From contig JASVEC010000019.1 of the NCBI GenBank assembly GCA_030770535.1, forward strand, positions 620,001-684,000: a DNA stretch of 64,000 nt, read 5' to 3'. Shown piece after piece: positions 1 to 10,293 of the stretch. The DNA is from Batkoa obscura (lineage: Eukaryota; Entomophthoromycota; Entomophthoromycetes; Entomophthorales; Batkoaceae). The position numbers were made by a program, and so were the translations under genes. The notes beneath the pieces are model-generated. The model had not been told where the DNA came from. It saw only the letters and a program-made list of their open reading frames with translations, and did not search any database. Every line of letters starts with the position of its first letter. Position 1 is the stretch's first letter.

Positions 1-269
1 AAAAAAATCATTTATATATTAACACATTAATATATTAATAAAAAACTTATCGAAATAATCAATAAAAACTTAGTTTTATTTATTACTATATATATCTACT
101 TTATAATTTGTGAAAAAAACTATTAATTTTGTAAGCTACTTTTAATTATACTCATAACACAACTAATATTTATAGTTCAATCCATAAAATTAGAATTGCT
201 TATTAAATGAAAATCATTTCCAATAGTTAATTTAGTTGCTCTATACTAACTTTAAACAAACAACAAATA

Positions 270-366
270 GGGGTGTTTTTTTGGCTTCATTATTTTTTCC
301 ATTTTTTAAGCGCTATTTAAACAGAAGGTTTGTAGTAAAATTCTTAAATATAAAAATACATCCCCA
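270..366 (+). repeat. TGGGG-MITE copy 1
   Basis: Plus orientation is defined as the strand reading TGGGGATGTTTTTTTGGCTT at the left end. The copy keeps the AAGCGCTATTT centre and the ACATCCCCA right end followed by TA; the first T of the left end is lost. Confidence 0.85.
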
Positions 367-519
367 TATGGTTTATTTGATTTATAGCATAATTACTAAG
401 CTAAAAAAAGAATGTACAATTAATATAAAGTATTTCATTCAATAACATCAATTCAATTCTAACATTGCATATAAATCAAAAACAAAGTGATCTTGATCAT
501 TAGAAAAATAACTAATATA

Positions 520-619
520 TGGCGATGTTCTTTTGTGTTTAAGAATTTTACTGACAATATTTCCACTCAAATAGCGCTTAAAAAATGGAAAAGTAATGAA
601 ATCAAAAAAAACATCCCCA
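520..619 (-). repeat. TGGGG-MITE copy 2
   Basis: Full-length minus-oriented copy (100 bp) flanked by TA at 518-519 and 620-621. Left terminus is TGGCGATG, right terminus ACATCCCCA. The centre carries the AAATAGCGCTT hairpin. Confidence 0.9.
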
Positions 620-1103
620 TATGGTAATTTAATTTTATAATAGGGTATACAAAGGGGATTCTCTTTATTTATTTTAAAACAGAGATCAAATAGAGCTTGA
701 ATCGCATCAAGGAGTTGCTTCAACTTATGATAAATCAGCTGCTAATCTAAATTCGGAAGTTGAGATAAAAATGCATCGTCATTAGCATGAAACGAGCTGT
801 GTCCTCATGATCCATCTAATATATTAGAACCATAATTAACCTTAAGCTTAGATCGATTAAAATAACGTAAAGTTTGATTTTATGTCAAATGCAACTCGTT
901 TTTATAACTAACATATAATATTAATGACCAGAAAAGCAAATAGAGTTAACTATTAAAGTGCTACTATTTTACATCTTGTAAAAATAAATAATAATTGTTC
1001 ATCTATAACGTGTCTCGATTTTACTTTATTAATCAAGTTTTAAATTCTCGAAATAGCGCTAAACCCCTGAAATCTTATAAAATTAGTTGGACAAGTTATT
1101 ATA

Positions 1104-1199
1104 TGGAGATGTTTTTTTAGCTTCGCTTTTTCCATTTTTTAAGCACTATTTGAGTAGAAAGGTTGTTAATAAAATCCTTAAACACAAAACACATCACTA
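1104..1199 (+). repeat. TGGGG-MITE copy 3
   Basis: Plus-oriented copy flanked by TA on both sides; termini TGGAGATGT and ACATCACTA are both mutated, so it is somewhat older than the best copies. Confidence 0.85.
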
Positions 1200-1543
1200 T
1201 ATGTAGTAATGGTCGATTAGTGAATCTTTTATAATTTTTGGTGCTATTAACGATGATCTTCATGTTTGTTACAGGAAAGTTTGTTGACTGTATAGCTTTA
1301 AATTTTATAAACAATTTTCAAATTGGTTTCAATAGTAGGATATCAAATAGTTACTATGATTTTTAAATGCTATATAGTTGTATTAAGGTGGATTTTACTT
1401 ATTTTAAGTTTATATATAAATTAAAAAGTTAGATTAAAATCAATGTATATGTATTAAATAAATCCTTTAGATAAAAGTTATAAATGATAGAAGCGCAAAA
1501 AGTAAAAAAATGGAACTATAGTTAATATTGAATTTATTTACAT

Positions 1544-2278
1544 CTAATTTAGGGAAAGTATATTAAAATAAAGGTTTAGTATCGAATATGAGATATTCAG
1601 ATAATAACTATCGATATAGTCAAGTTTTATCAAGATGTGAGCTTGACCAAAGTAATAAAGTAAATCATATACATACTTTGAATAAAGATCCTTTTTTTGA
1701 TTGTTCTTAGGTTTAAAATATTTCTCAGTCACAAATAGTATGATGGTTAAAAGCATAAAGTTGTATACTGGATTCATGAAATTTTGCTTAAAAAATTCAA
1801 TATTAATTTCATTTAAAATAAGATTGATATTACTTATATCTAGTGCAAAAAATAAATCTACTAAAATAAGATCTTCCTTGTCAAAATTATATAAAAATTG
1901 AAAGCTATTTTCAAAACTGATATTAGAAATTGGGTTATAACCTTTAGTAATAAGTTGAGTTAAGTCTAAGCTGTTGTGTATTAGCTCGACTTCTTCATTT
2001 AATAAATTTTTAAAATCGGTATTGATTGTCCTATTGAGGCCAGAGTTTGAATTTTCATAATAGTATGTTGAAGTATTACTTGAACCTGTAGAAGGACTTA
2101 AGGAAGGACTTAAGGAAGGACTCAAAGTATGACTAAAAGAAGGTGTTAAGGTAGAATTTGACAAAGGGCTTGTAGGAACAAGCTGTATACAATCTTTTAA
2201 TAAAGAATATAATGAAGAGTCAGGAATCAAAGCATTCTTTATATTGTTGAACAAAGGTTTGGGCAAAATATTGGTCAT
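1544..2278 (-). CDS. hypothetical protein, possibly truncated fungal transcription-factor middle region
   Basis: An open frame of 244 residues starting at an ATG. The first third is rich in Ser, Pro and Thr, including tandem LSPSLSPSLSPS copies coded by repeated GGACTTAAGGAA-type units around 2095-2125. Residues about 120-240 are hydrophobic and helical; the order of segments (ILVDLFFALD, then NPVYNFMLLTIILF) resembles the opening of the fungal-specific transcription factor domain found downstream of Zn2Cys6 fingers. No zinc cluster is seen upstream, and the frame stops well before the usual domain end, so this is either a gene fragment or has exons I could not place. Assignment is weak; it could be an unrelated lineage-specific protein. 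Confidence 0.35.
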   Translation of the reverse strand: MTNILPKPLFNNIKNALIPDSSLYSLLKDCIQLVPTSPLSNSTLTPSFSHTLSPSLSPSLSPSTGSSNTSTYYYENSNSGLNRTINTDFKNLLNEEVELIHNSLDLTQLITKGYNPISNISFENSFQFLYNFDKEDLILVDLFFALDISNINLILNEINIEFFKQNFMNPVYNFMLLTIILFVTEKYFKPKNNQKKDLYSKYVYDLLYYFGQAHILIKLDYIDSYYLNISYSILNLYFNILSLN

Positions 2279-4751
2279 CTCAAATTTACGAACTAAATAA
2301 AAAGATTACTTTTCACTGGTTATATAGTGCTATCTACCTCAAATTTTTTATTAGTTAATAAAAATAGATAAATAATGAATGACTTTCAGAAGCCATCGAA
2401 CTAAGTTCAATAACAATGGTGTTATATAAATTCACTTGCTACTGTCGTTTACTGCTCCTTTCTAGAACAGGATATGCTATAAATTGACCCATTTGTAAAC
2501 TAATCCGATCGTTCATTCTTAGAATACCAACTTTGGCAATAACAAGTTCCTTATTTAGAGCTTATTTTAGACCAAATAAGAACCATTTTTAATTGTTCAA
2601 AATAGTCTTTTTATGATTTCTAAATCCCATCATTTTTGTTGCTTAAAATTGTTCATATTTAAGACTTTATTGCCTTAAATATTCGATAACATTAGGTCTC
2701 TTTTACTAACTATTTGATTAAATAAAGCTCATAATATCACTCTCATACTTTAACTTTGAATTACAACGATAGTATTTGGAATTTCTTTGTTTTTATAACC
2801 AATTTAACCTTAATAAAGTCCATAGTTTTAATTTTGCTTATTGTATTCTGAGATTTTAATATTGAATTAACTCTGAGATTGAGCCTTTATATTAAGATCA
2901 ATTCTGTTATTTCAGTGTTCTACACTAATCACTTCACTTGTTATTTGATATATATAGGACTGAAAGTTTACATAGAAATAACAAATCAGTCTAGAACGAA
3001 ATAACGTAATTTATATATTTTCTATTTAATAAACTAAGAATGTTATCAATAAAGTAACATTAACCTTAATTTTGGTTTCATTTGAGAATATGCTCACCAT
3101 CTCGAATTACTAAATATAAAAGTTCAATGCCTATTTAGATAGATATATCAATTACCTTTTAAAAACATTGAAAATAGAGCTTTTCTATAATAGATACTTT
3201 TGAAGTTTAAACTATCAGTATAAACTATTAATAAAAAAGCTAAAATAGTAATAAAAAAGAGCTTATACAGTATCTTTCAATAATCACACATCAAATAACT
3301 TCTAAATCTTATATGAAAGCTCTACAGTTTAGCCCAATCGATAAAAAATATCTACTTTCTGATTATATCTATCTCCTCATTATATAGAAAGCCATCTGGA
3401 GAATAAAAGTGAAAGAAATCCCACTTTGGCTATCGGCTTCTTCCAAAGATAATAGGTTGTTGAACTCAATTTCTATTTTACCAGGTGGTACTCTTTGAGG
3501 ATTTTATTTCCTAGCCCCACTGACTTTATCATTTAAACTTTTATTTTAACTAATAAAACACTTGAAGTTTCAGTTTTCAAAAGAAGAAAAGAGCTGTAAA
3601 TCGGTATCAAAACTGTTGTCTTCAGATAATATAGACTATTTTTCTTAAAATTTGCTCCAAAAGTTATATTTATATAATATAATTTTAATTACCGCCTGTA
3701 TAAAGATATCAAACAGTATATCAAAAATAATAATCTTTTCTATGGAACATTTTTTGGTATAAAGTATTTGAAAAAAAGGCCGTTTTAGTAAAGCTTTATT
3801 AACTAATACAAAAAATTTAGTAATCGATAAAATTAAATAACTTTTGTTTTGAATTATGAACCTTTAAGTAAGATAAATAAATACGTTAGCTTTGCAGTAT
3901 TTATATAAAAATGTCTGTACACATTGCTGACGAATTTCTTAGAAAAAATCCTTAGCTTCTCTATTTCTTATACAAGAGTCATCATTGTATCTTTGAAGAA
4001 TATTATTAGTTTTATACTAAAAGCTTTCAAAAACACCACAATAGCAATTATGGGCTCAATAAATATTCGTTTCTTATTCTGTTTAAGTTTGTTTTTATAT
4101 ATATAATTTTACTTCGAAGGCTACAGGGCTTTGTGTTTTGTTAGTTAATAAAACGATCAGGAAAGAGACATTATAGTAGTAGAAAATCAAAGAATCGATG
4201 AAGCTTACAGAAGTTTATGAAAGAAGTCATTGTGGGTCGGTTAAAGCCAGTCATAAAGGAAAAAACCAGGATCATATAGTGTCGGTCTTGTTGCGGGCGA
4301 GCTTAGAAATTGAGTATCTGAGTTTGGGAAAGGTAAGGTTCAATATCCAGGGAACACTTTTGTATATTTGGATTTAAAATTTTGAAAGTAAACTTAGTTT
4401 TAGATATAATTGATCTATTGAAGCTACTAGAATATTAATGCCTCTTCACTTCATCGCATCTAACTTTATAATCTTTGAAATGACCAACATTTTTTTTTAA
4501 GCTAGCTTATTAAAACAACATTAAAGTGAAGTCTCTTATTCTACATATATTTTGATTTATTACTTTGTTTAGCTTTCCTCACCCTACATCAATAAACTTT
4601 AAAGATGCAAGAAATCATGACCAATAGCTTGATATAAAAATTAAAAGTTGATAGGAAGTATTTTGACCCTAATTCATTGCTCTTTAAAAAAAGAAATTAT
4701 AAAGAAAAAATCAACAAAATTGTATCAAATAGACATAATTTACTAAAAAAA
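2279..4751. other. gene-poor region with decayed coding traces
   Basis: No intact gene. On the minus strand between about 3340 and 3510 a stretch reads like protein (a VPPGKIEIEFNNLLSLEEAD-like string, then SPDGFLYNEEI in another frame) but is broken by shifts and stops; I do not recognise the family. At 4260-4360 there is a locally GC-richer segment with a GGTTCAATATCC string resembling a Pol III B box, but no cloverleaf could be folded. The remainder is AT-rich without visible features. Confidence 0.4.
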
Positions 4752-5765
4752 TCAAGAGCTATATGGGAAAGCAGATTGTAGACCATTTGTTTTTGATTTG
4801 AAGCTAAATTTTGACAACACTTTATCTACTTGCTTACGTGTTGGATCATGAATTAATAAAACAAATAGTGCGTTTATAATACCGCTAAATGAATTAAATA
4901 TATGGCTAAATGTTGTTATATCCGGATCAATATTTCTCGGATTTAAAGCTAGTGATAATGACACCGTTGCATTTGGTAAAATACATACTATATAAGCTAA
5001 AATCATACAGGTTAGCTTTAATGTTGTCCAGAACTTGATTCTTGCTATTTTAGCATCTGTGTTATTATCTTCAAAGTAAAGACTCTCTTTTGTTGGTGAA
5101 TCAGCCCCATCAGAAATTACTAATCCTTCTGTCAAAGCATGCTTTGAATCCCCATTTCTGATTTTTAACGTTAAATATTTGTTATAAACTAAATTTAAAT
5201 TAAAGTAGCAGAACACAATGATAATCAAACTGATTAGAAATCTGGCCATAAATAAAATGTATGTGAATTTAACATAAGTTCCATTATTCGATGCTAGTTT
5301 AGGGAAAGGCAAGCATATGAGCTTAGATGGAGACCAAAAATAAGGATCTTTATAATATAAATTAAATAGCGTTGTCCCTAAAGATAATGAAATTGATAAT
5401 GAAGACATAATATACCAAAATAAGTTGGATATCTTATACTTCCTACAAATAGTAAAATATCTCATTAAGCCTAAAATAGCTACCAGTTCTAAGGAAGATT
5501 CCATTGTTATTATTGTTATACTTGTGTCACTTGCACACCACCAATTCGGAAATAAAGTTGTATCTTGATTAAAGCTCGTCATTAGTGATATCCTTACAAC
5601 CGAATTTATATAAAACAAACAATCAAGGATCCCAATCACCAATATTAGTTTTAAATCTGTGCCTTTTAAACTTAATTTGATGACAATTATGTAAAACATT
5701 AAACAATTTATCATTATGCCTATTAAAGCTTGGATTAGCAAAACTATTTCTCCTGCGTATCCCAT
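4752..5765 (-). CDS. rhodopsin-like seven-transmembrane receptor (GPCR), paralog 1
   Basis: Intronless gene for a 337-residue protein with seven hydrophobic segments and class-A (rhodopsin-like) layout. TM1 holds the GxxxN pattern (GIMINCLMFY, ~16-25); TM2 has the conserved Leu/Asp (LVIGILD, ~41-48). A cysteine in NWWC before TM3 probably pairs with LICLP in the second extracellular loop. TM3 ends LMRYFTI in place of the DRY motif. TM6 ends CILPN and TM7 carries NALFVLLIHDPTRKQ, a degenerate NPxxY followed by the helix-8 region. It presumably acts at the plasma membrane through heterotrimeric G proteins; the ligand is unknown. The start aligns with paralog 2 (MGYAGEI versus MVDAGEI). The two are near neighbours in opposite orientation, separated by a transposon-rich spacer, and look like an old local duplication. 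Confidence 0.8.
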   Translation of the reverse strand: MGYAGEIVLLIQALIGIMINCLMFYIIVIKLSLKGTDLKLILVIGILDCLFYINSVVRISLMTSFNQDTTLFPNWWCASDTSITIITMESSLELVAILGLMRYFTICRKYKISNLFWYIMSSLSISLSLGTTLFNLYYKDPYFWSPSKLICLPFPKLASNNGTYVKFTYILFMARFLISLIIIVFCYFNLNLVYNKYLTLKIRNGDSKHALTEGLVISDGADSPTKESLYFEDNNTDAKIARIKFWTTLKLTCMILAYIVCILPNATVSLSLALNPRNIDPDITTFSHIFNSFSGIINALFVLLIHDPTRKQVDKVLSKFSFKSKTNGLQSAFPYSS

Positions 5766-6581
5766 CTTTTATATTAAATTATTAAATTGAAAAAAAATAA
5801 AAAATAAAAGTCTTTAATATAGGTATTTATCTAATATTAGTATTACCATTTTAGCTAGTAACCATGTTTTATTCATTACAATAATAGCACAACGAAATTA
5901 AGGTAAAGGAAATAGTAATCAAAAATCTATAAATAGCAAATGAGATTAAATAAAAGAGAATAAAAATATATTGAAGCTTGTTTCTAACTAGAACTAAGTA
6001 ATTATAATAAAATTTATAACCCAAGTTTTAAAAATTTTCATTTTTTTTATTTTGCAAAGCATATTATCATTACTTACTAACAAATATATTACTACTTCTA
6101 ACAAAGTAATTTTAATATTATATTGATTTTTAAGAGGGTTGCGTTATATTTCATAAAATAATTATTTTTTTTATAAAAGGACCTATTGGGTATACAACCT
6201 TAATAAGCATTGTCAAGAATTTGATTCAGGAAATATATTGATCTGAAAGAGATCTCATAAATTTCTATAAACTTTATTGTTTGCTAATAACATTGTGTAC
6301 TATATCTCCAAAACTATTAGATTTTAACTAATAATTGTACACAATCTATAATGTTATCTATAAAATAATCTTCCTTTTTGGGCAAATATGCTACCCTAAA
6401 GATGTAGAATTGCTACACATAAACCTTCATGTAAGAAATGTCTCATTTTTGAACATAAAAAACACCTCCTGTCGCAATCGATATCCTTTTTACTACTTTT
6501 GATCATAAAAAGGAGCTTGCTTTAGAAATAACTCTGTAGTTTTTCAATGATCAATGATCAATAATCAAAATAGAACACTAA

Positions 6582-6893
6582 CTAGAACAGAATCCGTTCA
6601 GTTGAGGATAGACTTATTAAATTTAAGCATTTTTTCATTTGATTAAGCACCATGAAATTATTATAAAATTGTTAGCATTTAAATTTCATATTTTTTATAA
6701 CTTGACCAAGTTCGAAAACATTTGCTTATTTTAAAACTGCCTATCTTTTAACTTTTAAATATTTCATATTAGCAATTAAGAGAGAAAATGAAATTTAAAT
6801 GCTAACAATTTTGTAATGATTTCATGGTGCTTAACCAAATGGAAAAATGCTTAAATCCAACAAGTCTGCCCTTAACTAAACGGATTCCGTTCC
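6582..6893. repeat. foldback (long inverted repeat) MITE
   Basis: Two arms of about 110 bp in inverted orientation: left CAGAATCCGTTCAGTTGAGG onward, right ending CCTTAACTAAACGGATTCCG. Both arms share TTAAGCA, CACCATGAAAT and TTGTTAGCATTTAAATTTCA, with about 10-15% mismatch by eye. The ~85-bp centre is unrelated AT-rich sequence. No coding capacity. The termini differ from the TGGGG family, so this is a separate non-autonomous element. Confidence 0.8.
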
Positions 6894-7559
6894 GATAATT
6901 ATTTGCATAAAACAGAATGGCCTTGTATTTATGCATAAGAACATTTTTGAAAAGGCAATAAATTAAATAAAACTTGTTATTAGAGTTAGTATACCCAAGG
7001 TCTAATTTTCCGGTTTTAGTTTCTTGAAAAATTATAAATTAAGTAAAAATACTATTAAGATATTTGCTCTTTTGCTTAAACAAACAATATGGTAACGCCT
7101 TTTTACTGTAGGATTTAACTGTAAACTTTTTGAGTTTTGCTAAATATAAAGATGAACAAGAAAGTTTAAAAAAGTCCAATTTTCATATGAATTTTGTAAT
7201 TGATACTATAATTACAATGATATTTTTAGTAACCTCTATTTTCATTAATCCAAAAACTAGATTATAAATCTATACATGATAGGAAAATTATTTTAAGAAT
7301 TAACTTTATTCTTACAAGGTAACTACTTAAAGATCAAAACTCTAACACTACCATGAAGAAACCCAATATTAGGTTAATTATTATATATAGTTATGTCCCT
7401 TACATAACTGATAGTTTTATTAATTATATGATAAACCCAGATTTATTGTAATTCTTAATTTATAAAACTATGCAACTATATAAAAATCATAGCGATATAT
7501 AATAGCTGATGTAACAATTGTTTTTTCTGATTAGAAACTACTTTTTTAAAAATCGAATA

Positions 7560-7658
7560 TGGGGCTGTTTTTTTTAGTTTCATTATTTTTCCATTTTTTA
7601 AGCGCTATTTTGTGGAAAAATTGTCAGTAAAATTCTTAAATACAAAAATACATTCCCA
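7560..7658 (+). repeat. TGGGG-MITE copy 4
   Basis: Plus-oriented copy preceded by TA (7558-7559). Left end TGGGGCTGT, right end ACATTCCCA. It lies upstream of GPCR paralog 2 by about 1 kb. Confidence 0.85.
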
Positions 7659-8278
7659 AATACTCTTATAGTTTAAAAAGCTTATTTTTAATTTTAGTTA
7701 TTTAAAACATTTCCTTTTAAGAATATAAAAAAAATTATATTGAAACATCCATCTTTATAATCATTAGAGTTCAATTATAGACACTTGCATAAATTAAAAT
7801 ATCGATACTTAGTATTAATTTGCTAAATAATTGATTATTTAAAATCTCAACATTATTTGTATTAGTCTTTGAGCTCAAATATACTTTTATAAATTCTTGT
7901 TAAAACTTACAAGTTTTTTAAACTTGCTGAGCTGCCTCAAAAAAATATTTGAAATCTTTGAAAATAATCATTTGTCAAATTCTTAATAAAAACCAGACAC
8001 TTTAACTTACATAAAACATCTATTACCAACCTTTAATAACTATGTAGAAAAACCAATATGATTATAAAGTTATAGGGGTATTTCGAAGGTTCTTGAAGCT
8101 TTTTTGAATAAGGGTAAATCTAAGAATATAGAACTACAATAGATAAAAATATTTGCTGCAATTTTTTTTAGACAAAATAGACAATTGAAATATCAACAAT
8201 TAGATAAAACTTACCATTGTAACTAATATATTCGTTAGCTTTTCAAACCTGAAACTACAAAAACTTCTGAAAAAACCA

Positions 8279-8377
8279 TAAGATTGTCTTTTTTAGTACC
8301 ACCACTTTTTCCATTTTTTAAGCCCTATTGAGAGAGGGAAATGTTAGTAAATTTCTTAAATAAAAAAGACATCCTCA
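8279..8377 (+). repeat. TGGGG-MITE copy 5 (eroded)
   Basis: The centre (CCATTTTTTAAGCCCTATT) and right end (ACATCCTCA-TA) are recognisable, but the left terminus has eroded to TAAGATTGTC. It is the nearest copy to the GPCR paralog 2 start, about 340 bp upstream. Confidence 0.75.
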
Positions 8378-8714
8378 TATAATAAAACCTTAAGTTTAAA
8401 AAGGATGCTTTTAGTGTGTTTACTAAATGTATAGTTAATAACTTGTAAAATTAATTCATAAATAATAGACGATAAATAAACATTTTGATGAAATAATTAA
8501 TTTTAGGCATAAACGTTTGAATTTGAGGCGTCAGCCTTTCAAGAAATAAGACATAATCATAATATGTTTGAACTTTTACTGCATTAAGTAGTTAAATAAA
8601 GTCTTTAAGTCGATCTCAAAAGCAATGCATATAGTATTTAAAAACTATATAAAATTACAATATCATAAATTCAAATCTAAATTTTTAATTCATTTGATCC
8701 CTGTTTATTATAAA

Positions 8715-9737
8715 ATGGTCGATGCTGGAGAAATTTTTATGTTGATACAAGATTTGATAGGTATTATAGTTAACTGTGCAATGTTTTATATAATTGTTGT
8801 AAAACTGAAGTTAAAGGGCATAGATTTGAAATTGATACTTGTAATTGGAATTCTTGATTGTTTGTTTTTTATAAACTCGGTACTAAGGATATCTTTAATA
8901 ACTTGGTTTAACCAAAATTTGAAATTGCTTCCAACTTGGTGGTGCGGTTGGGATTCTACATTGACATTAATAACATTGGAAACTTCATTTGAATTAGTCG
9001 CTATATTAAGTTTGATGAGATATTTTACGATTTGTACTAAATATAAGCCTCCAATCTTATTCTGGGTCTTGATCTCACTCTTGTCTTTTTCAATTTCAGT
9101 AATAGCACCATCATATGCGTTTAAGTATAATGATCCCTTTTCATGGTCAGCCTCAAAATTAATTTGTTTACCGTTGCCTAAACCATCAGCACATAATTTA
9201 GATTATGCTAAATTTTTGTACTCTTTCTTTATGGCTAGATTTATATTCGATATATTGGTTATTGTATTTTGTTACTTGAATATAACTTTAAAATATAATA
9301 AGGCTATCTCAATTAATTTCTATGATACCACGACAGTCTATCAGCAACGAAATCTTCAAATTCCCTACAATGATACCATACACGATGTCCAATCAATTCA
9401 GAGCTCCGACTTTAAATGTGACGAACATACTAATAAACAAATTAGAAAAATTCGTACCTCCACTACCATAAAACTATTGACTATAGTTATTGCCTATATA
9501 GTATGCATATTACCCAACTCAATACTTTCATTAAAGATAGCATTAAAACCTGAACCAATCAACTCGAATTTAGTGACTTGCACTCATATATTGATTTCGT
9601 TTGTTGGGATTATCAATCCATTATTTGTACTTTTGGTACATGAACCATCTCGTCGTCAGCTGATTAGATTAACACCTTTCATATTTCCAAATAACAACAA
9701 AAAAATACATAAATTTCCTTACTTTAGGCACCCTTAA
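8715..9737 (+). CDS. rhodopsin-like seven-transmembrane receptor (GPCR), paralog 2
   Basis: Intronless, 340 residues from the ATG at 8715; the frame is open from an ATG at 8625, but the later start makes the N-terminus collinear with paralog 1 (MVDAGEIFMLIQ versus MGYAGEIVLLIQ), so I chose it. Seven hydrophobic segments: TM1 GIIVNCAMFY, TM2 ending LVIGILD, extracellular Cys in TWWC and LICLP, TM3 end LMRYFTI (DRY replaced), TM6 CILPN, and TM7 NPLFVLLVHEPSRRQ, which keeps the NP of NPxxY better than paralog 1. The third intracellular loop (about 200-260) is long, polar and divergent between the two, suggesting different coupling. It should be a plasma-membrane receptor; the ligand cannot be read from sequence. 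Confidence 0.8.
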   Translation: MVDAGEIFMLIQDLIGIIVNCAMFYIIVVKLKLKGIDLKLILVIGILDCLFFINSVLRISLITWFNQNLKLLPTWWCGWDSTLTLITLETSFELVAILSLMRYFTICTKYKPPILFWVLISLLSFSISVIAPSYAFKYNDPFSWSASKLICLPLPKPSAHNLDYAKFLYSFFMARFIFDILVIVFCYLNITLKYNKAISINFYDTTTVYQQRNLQIPYNDTIHDVQSIQSSDFKCDEHTNKQIRKIRTSTTIKLLTIVIAYIVCILPNSILSLKIALKPEPINSNLVTCTHILISFVGIINPLFVLLVHEPSRRQLIRLTPFIFPNNNKKIHKFPYFRHP

Positions 9738-10293
9738 GTTTCATATAGTATTAACGTGGTCATTGATTGTCTTGTTTTAATTATTATTGTTTATCATAAT
9801 AAAATTATTTTCATATTATCTAAATATGAACTTTAAACTAAAAACATAATTGTTTTTAATTTTTATTATAATACCTAAAATTGAAAAGAATGAATCTAAA
9901 AATAGCATCTGAAGGTTTCGATCCTTCGACCTCGGGGTTATGAGCCCCGCGCGCTTCCTCTGCGCCAAGATGCTTTCTATAACTATAAGAAAATTTTTAT
10001 ATAAAATTTTTTTAAAAGTGCCCTCAGTTTATTAAAATAAAATGAAATGAATTTTTAATAGCGAACATTTAATACTTTACATCTAAAAAGACTCTTGTTA
10101 TAATTTAATCTGCTATTGTATTGTTTCCATACTATTTTGGTTTTTCTAACCATTTTTGTGACTTTTTACTGCGGAAATTAAAAAAAGTTAGAGTAGCAAG
10201 CCAATTAAATCTGCCTAATTTGTAATATTAAAGCAATAATTTAAACCCTTATCTTTTTCTTTCATTAAGTCTAGTAGTAAATAAAATTAAAAA
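9738..10293. other. intergenic region with tRNA
   Basis: Between the GPCR paralog 2 stop and the SQS1-like start. It holds the initiator tRNA gene on the minus strand and otherwise AT-rich sequence; the last 300 bp should contain the SQS1-like promoter, but no clear box is seen. Confidence 0.5.
9903..9974 (-). tRNA. initiator tRNA-Met (CAU), copy 1
   Basis: A 72-nt gene with a perfect 7-bp acceptor stem (AGCATCT/AGATGCT), CAT anticodon in a CTCATAA loop, and no intron. Initiator hallmarks are visible: an A-U first pair, the GGG/CCC run in the anticodon stem (GGGGCTCATAACCCC) and GATCGAAAC in place of the usual TTC T-loop. The 3' side runs straight into TTTTT on the coding strand (9898-9902), a Pol III terminator. 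The 72 nt are identical to the copy at 22349-22420. It supplies the tRNA that starts translation in the cytosol. Confidence 0.95.

Larger units (their letters stand above)
1..1543. other. gene-poor AT-rich flank with three MITE copies
   Basis: No credible gene is seen. The stretch holds three copies of the ~100-bp TGGGG-ended MITE (listed separately); short open frames here lie within or across those copies. The rest is AT-rich sequence without recognisable features. Confidence 0.6.
5766..8714. other. spacer between divergent GPCR genes
   Basis: About 3 kb that serves as upstream region for both receptor genes. It contains a foldback element (6582-6893) and two MITE copies (7560-7658, 8279-8377). 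A shorter palindrome, ATTGTGTAC ... GTACACAAT, lies around 6293-6347. No open frame looks like a gene. Confidence 0.6.

Noticed and set aside
236-723. Short open frames with FPFFKRYLSG-like repeats (also near 40777 and 53448)
   Set aside because: They are translations of the TGGGG MITE, not genes; the same peptide recurs wherever a copy lies.
4260-4360. Possible tRNA-derived SINE or tRNA gene with a GGTTCAATATCC box
   Set aside because: Only five of seven acceptor positions pair and no T or anticodon arm folds; no repeat elsewhere in the window.
8625-8714. 30-residue N-terminal extension of GPCR paralog 2
   Set aside because: Absent from paralog 1, lysine-rich and not needed; the ATG at 8715 aligns with the paralog start.
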